Shown here in pieces: positions 7,206 to 12,086 of a stretch of DNA of 12,086 bases; positions within the stretch are counted from its first letter, which is position 1; each line of letters begins with the position of its first letter. Origin of the DNA: an uncultured SAR324 cluster bacterium (GTDB taxonomy: Bacteria > SAR324 > NAC60-12); contig CACERX010000040.1 of assembly GCA_902562015.1 (NCBI GenBank), positions 1-12,086 of the forward strand. Reading direction: 5' to 3'. The notes beneath the pieces were generated by a model. That model made no database searches, was not told the DNA's origin, and saw nothing but the letters and a program-made list of their open reading frames with translations. The translations under genes and the position numbers were made by a program.

Positions 7206-8087
7206 TTAGGCTTCAATCTCATTCAGGATTGAATCGATTCCTTGTTCTCTGATATAGGAAATATCTTTATCCGACTTTAAAATTACACCTAAGGACTTGT
7301 CTATATATTCTTGTGTAAAAGCTTTAGTACCTAAAGCAATAAGCCCTTCTGCCCAGTCTATGGATTCAGAGATACCGGGAGACTTATCTAATTTCAAACT
7401 TCGCAGATATTGAACAAACTTTACCAATTGAGTGGCAAGAACCTGGTTTATATCTGGTAGATGCTTGTTAATTATCGCCAATTCTTTCTGAAATTCTGGA
7501 TAGGGGACACAATGATATAGGCATCTTCTCTTTAATGCGTCGCTTAACTCCCGAGTACGATTAGAAGTTAAAACAACAATAGGTATATGACTGGCTTTGA
7601 TCGTTCCCATTTCAGGTATACTAATTTGATAGGCCGAAAGAAGTTCCAATAGAAAAGCCTCAAATTCTTCATCAGCACGATCTATTTCATCAATAAGCAA
7701 AACGGGGGCCTTATCAGACTCTGTAATAGCCTGAAGAAGTGGTCTTTTAAGCAAAAATTCATCTCCGAAGATTTGAGACTCTTTTTCTGCAGAACTTAAT
7801 GCCGAACTTTCAGTAAGTTTTATAGATAATAATTGCTTTTGATAGTTCCATTCATAAACAGCTGAATTGACATCTAGACCTTCATAACATTGCAATCGGA
7901 TTAATTTTGTATTTAGGTAGGATGCTATAATTTGCGACGCTTCGGTCTTACCAACTCCTGGAGGTCCTTCGAGTAGTAAGGGCTTTTTTAACTTCAGCAT
8001 AAGTAGAAGAATGGTGGCTAACTCCTCTTCAACCACATAGTCCAAGCTATCTAACTTCTTAATAAGTTGGAAAATATCTGGTAACAT
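7206..8087 (-). CDS. coxD: CoxD: MoxR-family AAA+ ATPase for CO dehydrogenase maturation
   Basis: This is a 293-residue AAA+ ATPase of the MoxR family. Walker A is GPPGVGKT (41-48), Walker B is VLLIDEID (129-136), sensor 1 is N176 in VVLTSNRTRE, and the arginine-finger region is ALKRRC (184-189). The length matches the compact CoxD/MoxR group. CoxD is known in Oligotropha carboxidovorans as a membrane-associated chaperone-like ATPase needed for sulfuration of the Mo/Cu active site. It probably works with the VWA protein CoxE encoded directly downstream. The ATG (8085-8087) overlaps the coxG stop by one base in a TAATG arrangement, which implies translational coupling and supports this start. 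Confidence 0.93.
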   Translation of the reverse strand: MLPDIFQLIKKLDSLDYVVEEELATILLLMLKLKKPLLLEGPPGVGKTEASQIIASYLNTKLIRLQCYEGLDVNSAVYEWNYQKQLLSIKLTESSALSSAEKESQIFGDEFLLKRPLLQAITESDKAPVLLIDEIDRADEEFEAFLLELLSAYQISIPEMGTIKASHIPIVVLTSNRTRELSDALKRRCLYHCVPYPEFQKELAIINKHLPDINQVLATQLVKFVQYLRSLKLDKSPGISESIDWAEGLIALGTKAFTQEYIDKSLGVILKSDKDISYIREQGIDSILNEIEA

Positions 8088-8638
8088 TATGATGAAGATT
8101 CGTCCTTGCCTTTAAATATACCACCAATCTTACTTTTAAGGACTGAACCCATCATTGACCCTGCATTTAGGTTGTTGTCAAATTCTTGACCTGCTAATTG
8201 AGCTTTGAAATTTGCAACAAACTGTTTGAGTAGTTGGTCCGAAACATCATTGATAAGTCTTGATCCAAACTGTGCAATAGTTCCTACAATATTAACTGTC
8301 ATCTTGAAATTCACGCTCGTTCCTTTATCCGAAGATTGGAGATCGCCATTCATTATCATGTCAGCACTTCCTTTTCCTTTTGAATCAAGGCCTTTGCCAC
8401 TCATTACTATTCTGTAAGCTGAACTGTCAAGCTCAACCACTTCAATATCCCCGTCAAACTGTGCTTTTATAGGTCCAAATTTCAAGGTTACTTCGCCTTT
8501 AAAATGTGTATCATCAATTTTTTGAGTAATAGCTGCTCCTGGTACGCATGAAGCAACTTCCATAGGGTTACTCAAATTAGCCCAAACCTTATCTATTGGC
8601 TCTTCAATTTCAAAACTTTTTTCAATTACAGCTTCCAT
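8087..8638 (-). CDS. coxG: CoxG: SRPBCC-fold carbon monoxide dehydrogenase subunit G
   Basis: This is a 183-residue protein of the CoxG/SRPBCC (START-like) family. The N-terminal core shows the typical pattern: an IEKSFEIEEPIDKVWANLSN start, the conserved ASCVPGA turn (29-35), and GPIKAQFDGDIEVVEL. A long C-terminal helix (about 119-148, IGSRL-like region then QLLKQFVANFKAQL) is typical, and a glycine/lysine-rich tail follows. CoxG recruits CO dehydrogenase to the cytoplasmic membrane, and recent mycobacterial work, as I recall, proposes that it carries menaquinone to the enzyme. The conserved pocket would allow either role. It lies 102 bases after coxL and one-base-overlaps coxD. In the textbook Oligotropha cluster coxG follows coxF; here it sits between coxL and coxD. 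Confidence 0.9.
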   Translation of the reverse strand: MEAVIEKSFEIEEPIDKVWANLSNPMEVASCVPGAAITQKIDDTHFKGEVTLKFGPIKAQFDGDIEVVELDSSAYRIVMSGKGLDSKGKGSADMIMNGDLQSSDKGTSVNFKMTVNIVGTIAQFGSRLINDVSDQLLKQFVANFKAQLAGQEFDNNLNAGSMMGSVLKSKIGGIFKGKDESSS

Positions 8639-8740
8639 ATTTTCTGGTTAGTTTTTTAAGAAGAGGGTCAACAAATATCTTTAATTGTCAACCCGGCTCT
8701 ATGAAGGATAAAGCTTTAATGTGCGAACTCTTATTAAAAC
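8639..8740. other. coxL-coxG intergenic gap with a GTTGAC direct repeat
   Basis: This is the only sizeable gap inside the cox run. On the minus strand the hexamer GTTGAC occurs twice, at 8687-8692 and 8667-8672, exactly 20 bases apart (about two helical turns). It may be a chance repeat, a regulator half-site pair or part of an internal promoter. No convincing hairpin terminator is present; AGAGG and CCGGCTCT flank the repeat and could pair only weakly with a bulge. Confidence 0.35.
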
Positions 8741-11128
8741 TTAAATTTTAGTATCTGTATCCAGCAACCCCTTCTCTTGCAAGGTCTTAAAAATCTTGAA
8801 TGGAGTAATAGGAATGTCCAGATGAGTAATTCCATATGGCTTAAGTGCATCGCAAATAGCATTGGCAATAGCTGGCGGAGCACCCACAGTTGGTGACTCT
8901 CCGACCCCTTTAGCTCCAATAGGATGATGTGGACTGGGTGTAATAGTATGACCAGTTTCCCAACTAGGAGACTCGACAGCAGTTGGAACCAAATAATCCA
9001 TTAAGGTACCATTCAGAATATTACCGTCATCATCATACAATAATTCCTCATACATCGCTGGTGCTATTCCCTGCGTTAAACCACCATGTACTTGACCTTG
9101 TACAATCATAGGATTGATGATGTTTCCACAATCGTCGATAGCTACAAATCGTCTGACCTTTATCTCAAAAGTACCCGGATCAATATCTACAACACAAATA
9201 TAAGCACCTGATGGGAAGGTTAGATTTGGTGGATCATAATAATGTGTAGCTTCAAATCCAGCTTCCATCCCTTGAGGATGGTTAGTATAGGCAGCAAAAA
9301 CAATCTCTTGGATTGTTTTTGATTTCTCCGGGGCTCCTTTAATAGAAAACTTACCCGGTTCCCATTCCAAATCATCTTCACTAACTTCCAATAAATAAGC
9401 GGCTATTTTCTTAGCCTTATCTCTTAGTTTCCTGGCGGCCATGGCTGCGGCTGCGCCTGCTGTTGGTGTACTTCTACTGGCATATGTTCCGAGTCCATAA
9501 GGAGCGGTATCTGTATCACCTTCCTCGATCTGAATATTTTCGGCTGGGATGCCTAATTCTTCAGCAATAATTTGAGCGTAAGTGGTCTCATGACCCTGTC
9601 CCTGTGACTTGGTTCCAAATCTGGCAATAGCTTTGCCTGTGGGGTGAACTCTTATTTCGGCGCTGTCAAACATTTTAATTCCAAGGATATCGAAATCTTT
9701 AGATGGACCAGCTCCAACAATTTCGGTAAAGGTTGAGATACCAATACCCATGAGTTCACCATTTTTTCGTTTCTCTATTTGTTCTTTCCTTAAACCATCA
9801 TAATCGATAGCATTCATTGCCATTTCAAGACCAGCCTTATAGTCACCAGAATCATATTCCCATCCGGTCGGAGATTTCCAGGGGAATTGGTCCTTTTTAA
9901 TGAAATTCTCAAATCTCAATTGAGCTGGATCTTTTCCAATTTTCAAAGCCAAAGTATCCACCACAGTTTCAATGGCATGAACAGCTTCCGTCACTCGGAA
10001 TGAGCACCGGTAGGCCACACCTCCAGGAGGCTTATTTGTGTAAACTGCATCCGCTTCCATATAGGACGTGTCATAATCATAAGACCCTGTACCAATTGAA
10101 AACATTCCCGTCGGGAATTTGGAAGGATTTGCAGATGCATCAGTATAGCCATGGTCAGCCAATACTTTAAATCTTGTAGCCTGGATCTTTCCTTCCTTGG
10201 TAGCTGCAATCTCAGCCTTGATGTGATAATCCCTGGCGAAAGAATCCGCCTGAAGGTTTTCACTTCTATCTTCAATCCATTTTATCGGGACACCGGTCAA
10301 AAATGATACGGCAATGGCAATTACATAACCTGGATAAACAGGAACTTTACCTCCAAATCCACCACCAATGTCTGGCGAAATCACACGTATCTTTTCTTCT
10401 GTCAAACCAACATGACCTGCTACCAAAGCAATAACAGTTCTAATAGCATGAGGAGCTTGAGTGGTCATGTACATGGTTAGGAAATTATTTACTTTCTTAT
10501 AGTCAGCCACACATCCGCAAGTCTCCATGGAAGCTACATGAATACGAGGAATATGCATGGATTCTTCGACGGTGACTTCAGCTTCATTGAATACCTTTTC
10601 TGTTTTTTCCTTATCACCTACTTCCCAGTGCCAGATATGGTTGTCTTTTTTTCCTTCTTTATCTGGTCTTAAAACCGGGGCATCGGCATCCATAGATTTG
10701 TGCGGATTCATGAGCGGTTTCATAGGCTCATATTCTACTTTCACCGCTTCCTTCCCGTCTCTTGCAATAAATCTGTCAGTTGCAATAACCGCGGCAACTT
10801 CTTGGGACTGATACATTACTGTATCTGTAGGCAGTACCATTTGGGTATCTGACATTAAAGTAGGCATCCAGTGTAGATTATATTGTTCCAGGTCTTTACC
10901 AGTTACTACGGCGACCACACCCGGAATTTCGAGAGCCTTGGAAGAGTCTATACTCTTAATTTTAGCGTAAGCATAAGGACTTCTTACAATATCCATATGA
11001 AGCATGCCATCTAGTTTAATGTCATCTACATAGTTCCCTTTACCCTGAATGAAGCGATCATCTTCTTTTCTTTTGATGGAATGTCCCATTCCACCAATTT
11101 CTTTTGATGTTTTACATTTCTGTATCAT
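8741..11128 (-). CDS. coxL: CoxL: form I Mo/Cu carbon monoxide dehydrogenase large subunit
   Basis: This is the catalytic subunit of aerobic CO dehydrogenase, which oxidises CO with water to CO2 at a Mo-molybdopterin/Cu centre. At 795 residues it is close to the ~800 of known CoxL. The decisive motif is AYRCSFR at 372-378, the form I signature in which C375 binds copper; form II proteins have AYRGAGR instead. Other family hallmarks are GKGNYVDD (29-36), METCGCVA (201-208), DIGGGFGGK (253-261), SFARDYH (296-302), GWEYDSGDY (422-430), SQGQGHETTYAQI (508-520) and GAKGVGESP (738-746), whose E744 corresponds to the catalytic glutamate. The ATG at 11126-11128 gives a short extension before the conserved MGHSIKRKEDDRFIQGKG region; M14 is an alternative start nearer the family norm. 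It follows coxS after 19 bases, and CoxM and CoxS are its partner subunits. Spot counts give roughly 42-55 % GC, higher than the accessory genes. The enzyme is cytosolic; no signal peptide is seen. Confidence 0.97.
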   Translation of the reverse strand: MIQKCKTSKEIGGMGHSIKRKEDDRFIQGKGNYVDDIKLDGMLHMDIVRSPYAYAKIKSIDSSKALEIPGVVAVVTGKDLEQYNLHWMPTLMSDTQMVLPTDTVMYQSQEVAAVIATDRFIARDGKEAVKVEYEPMKPLMNPHKSMDADAPVLRPDKEGKKDNHIWHWEVGDKEKTEKVFNEAEVTVEESMHIPRIHVASMETCGCVADYKKVNNFLTMYMTTQAPHAIRTVIALVAGHVGLTEEKIRVISPDIGGGFGGKVPVYPGYVIAIAVSFLTGVPIKWIEDRSENLQADSFARDYHIKAEIAATKEGKIQATRFKVLADHGYTDASANPSKFPTGMFSIGTGSYDYDTSYMEADAVYTNKPPGGVAYRCSFRVTEAVHAIETVVDTLALKIGKDPAQLRFENFIKKDQFPWKSPTGWEYDSGDYKAGLEMAMNAIDYDGLRKEQIEKRKNGELMGIGISTFTEIVGAGPSKDFDILGIKMFDSAEIRVHPTGKAIARFGTKSQGQGHETTYAQIIAEELGIPAENIQIEEGDTDTAPYGLGTYASRSTPTAGAAAAMAARKLRDKAKKIAAYLLEVSEDDLEWEPGKFSIKGAPEKSKTIQEIVFAAYTNHPQGMEAGFEATHYYDPPNLTFPSGAYICVVDIDPGTFEIKVRRFVAIDDCGNIINPMIVQGQVHGGLTQGIAPAMYEELLYDDDGNILNGTLMDYLVPTAVESPSWETGHTITPSPHHPIGAKGVGESPTVGAPPAIANAICDALKPYGITHLDIPITPFKIFKTLQEKGLLDTDTKI

Positions 11129-11147
11129 AATTTTTTAAAGGTTAAGG

Positions 11148-11645
11148 TTATACAAATTCTGGTTCAACCGATGGCAATTCTGAACCTCGCATTTTGGCAC
11201 TGGCATACTTAATGGCCTTCACAATATTGTTATAACCAGTACAGCGACAAAGATTACCAGAGATACCCCATCGTATTTCATCTTCTGAAGGGTTAGGATT
11301 TTTTTCCAACAATTCCACCGCTCTTATCATAAGTCCCGGAGTACAGAAACCACAGTGAAGGGCATGATTCTCCTTGAATCCTTCTTGAATAGGATGCAAG
11401 CCATCATCAGTAAGGAGTCCTTCTACCGTCGTAACCTCTTTCCCATTGGCCTGAGCGGCTAATATGGTACATGATTTTGCTGACTTTCCATCTATTAATA
11501 CTGTACAAGCACCACAACTTGAGGTGTCACAACCAATGTGTGTTCCCGTAGAAGAAAAATTCTCTCGAATAAGATGTACCAGTAATGTTCTTGGCTCCAC
11601 TTCGGCCGCCATCTCGGTTCCATTTAATTTGATTTTTATTTCCAT
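11148..11645 (-). CDS. coxS: CoxS: [2Fe-2S] small subunit of CO dehydrogenase
   Basis: This 165-residue iron-sulfur subunit carries electrons from the Mo/Cu site in CoxL to FAD in CoxM. The N-terminal plant-ferredoxin-type cluster is ligated by C39, C44, C47 and C59 ([16 protein letters not shown]). The C-terminal helical domain ligates the second cluster through C98 and C101 (HCGFCTPG) and C133 and C135 (NLCRCTGY). All eight ligands are present, and length and order match the xanthine dehydrogenase/CO dehydrogenase small-subunit family. The gene lies 21 bases after coxM and 19 before coxL, an arrangement that fits a single transcript in the canonical M-S-L order. On its own the protein could serve any molybdenum hydroxylase; the assignment to CO dehydrogenase comes from the form I coxL next to it. 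Confidence 0.96.
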   Translation of the reverse strand: MEIKIKLNGTEMAAEVEPRTLLVHLIRENFSSTGTHIGCDTSSCGACTVLIDGKSAKSCTILAAQANGKEVTTVEGLLTDDGLHPIQEGFKENHALHCGFCTPGLMIRAVELLEKNPNPSEDEIRWGISGNLCRCTGYNNIVKAIKYASAKMRGSELPSVEPEFV

Positions 11646-11666
11646 GATTAATTGATGTCTGGTTGA

Positions 11667-12086
11667 TTAATTAGCTCTTTCCATTGCCTTAATGATCATT
11701 CGTTTGGTTAGAACTTTTACAATTCTGCGTTTATAGTCTACAGATCCTCTTAGGTCATCCGATGGATTACAATCCTCGGAAGCATATTGTGCTGCGTTTT
11801 CAATGGCTACATCATCTAATTTAGTCCCAATTAAGGCCTGTTCAGATCTTTCAGCCTTGAGCGGAGTAGGATTAACATTTGTGAGACCAATTCCAACTGC
11901 AGTACATGTTCCGCTGTCATCAAACGTAATATTTACAGCAACTCCTGCAGTGGCATAATCCCCTACTTTTCTTTCGTTCTTGTGATATGAATTACCATTC
12001 TTAACGGATACATTAGGAATCCTGATTGCGGTTAAGATTTCGCCTTCCTGGACAGCCGTAGTATAAAATCCCATAAAAAATTCATT
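11667..12086 (-). CDS. coxM: CoxM: FAD-binding medium subunit of CO dehydrogenase, C-terminal part
   Basis: This is the C-terminal ~139 residues of the flavoprotein subunit, which takes electrons from CoxS and delivers them to the acceptor chain. The frame runs open to the right edge, so the 5' half, with the FAD-binding domain, lies outside. The methionine at 12072-12074 is internal: the codons before it read NEFF, giving EFFMGFYTTAV, which matches the family's FF-x-G-x-YTTAL region. Then come GEILTAIRIPN and a KVGDYATAGVAV segment, followed by GIGLTNVNPTPL, all in line with the CO_deh_flav_C domain. The visible end, with DLRGSVDYKRRIVKVLTKR near the C-terminus, is typical and complete. Family members are about 285-290 residues, so roughly half is missing here. 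It is the first visible gene of the minus-strand cox run; the promoter must lie beyond the window. Confidence 0.94.
   Translation of the reverse strand, partial: NEFFMGFYTTAVQEGEILTAIRIPNVSVKNGNSYHKNERKVGDYATAGVAVNITFDDSGTCTAVGIGLTNVNPTPLKAERSEQALIGTKLDDVAIENAAQYASEDCNPSDDLRGSVDYKRRIVKVLTKRMIIKAMERAN

Noticed and set aside
8661..8700. Terminator between coxL and coxG
   Set aside because: AGAGG and CCGGCTCT can pair only with a bulge across a loop of more than 20 bases, and no T-run follows.
8734..8919. Minus-strand 61-codon frame overlapping the 3' end of coxL
   Set aside because: It is a shadow frame within conserved coxL sequence and has no recognisable protein features.
9991..10275. Minus-strand 94-codon frame inside coxL
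   Set aside because: It lies over the AYRCSFR-coding region in another frame; conservation of CoxL explains it and its composition is not protein-like.

Overview
The window looks like a chromosomal segment from a member of the Bacteroidota/FCB group. The case rests on fairly low GC (spot-counted lines range from about 28 to 55 %, most in the 30s and low 40s), weak or absent Shine-Dalgarno sequences before most genes, and the general style of the proteins. No rRNA or other phylogenetic marker is present, so this placement is an inference. Almost all of the window is coding. I see no tRNA, rRNA, CRISPR array, insertion sequence or attachment site.

Left part (1-4133): the plus strand carries the 3' end of a CPA2-type monovalent cation/proton antiporter with a C-terminal TrkA-N domain. 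It converges on a minus-strand pair, a 1-Cys (Prx6-type) peroxiredoxin followed by a large protein. That protein joins a two-helix K+ channel pore (filter TVGYGD) to two tandem RCK units, a Sel1-like repeat segment and a C-terminal TerB-like helical domain. This part is about cation homeostasis and peroxide detoxification.

Middle (4134-4384): an AT-rich spacer of 251 bases separates the peroxiredoxin from the next minus-strand unit.

Right part (4385-12086): a single minus-strand run encodes an aerobic Mo/Cu carbon monoxide dehydrogenase and its maturation set. In transcription order it is coxM (5' part outside the window), coxS, coxL, coxG, coxD (MoxR-type AAA+ ATPase), coxE (VWA protein), coxF (XdhC-type protein with an extra YHS domain) and an unassigned class I methyltransferase. 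CoxL carries AYRCSFR, the form I active-site loop whose cysteine holds copper, so this is predicted to be a true CO-oxidising enzyme and not a form II or generic xanthine-dehydrogenase-like hydroxylase. CoxS passes electrons to the FAD subunit CoxM. CoxG probably links the enzyme to the membrane or quinone pool. CoxD, CoxE and CoxF probably build the Cu-S-Mo centre.

The two least standard features are the YHS domain fused to the XdhC-type maturation protein, which may handle copper, and the channel-RCK-RCK-Sel1-TerB architecture.
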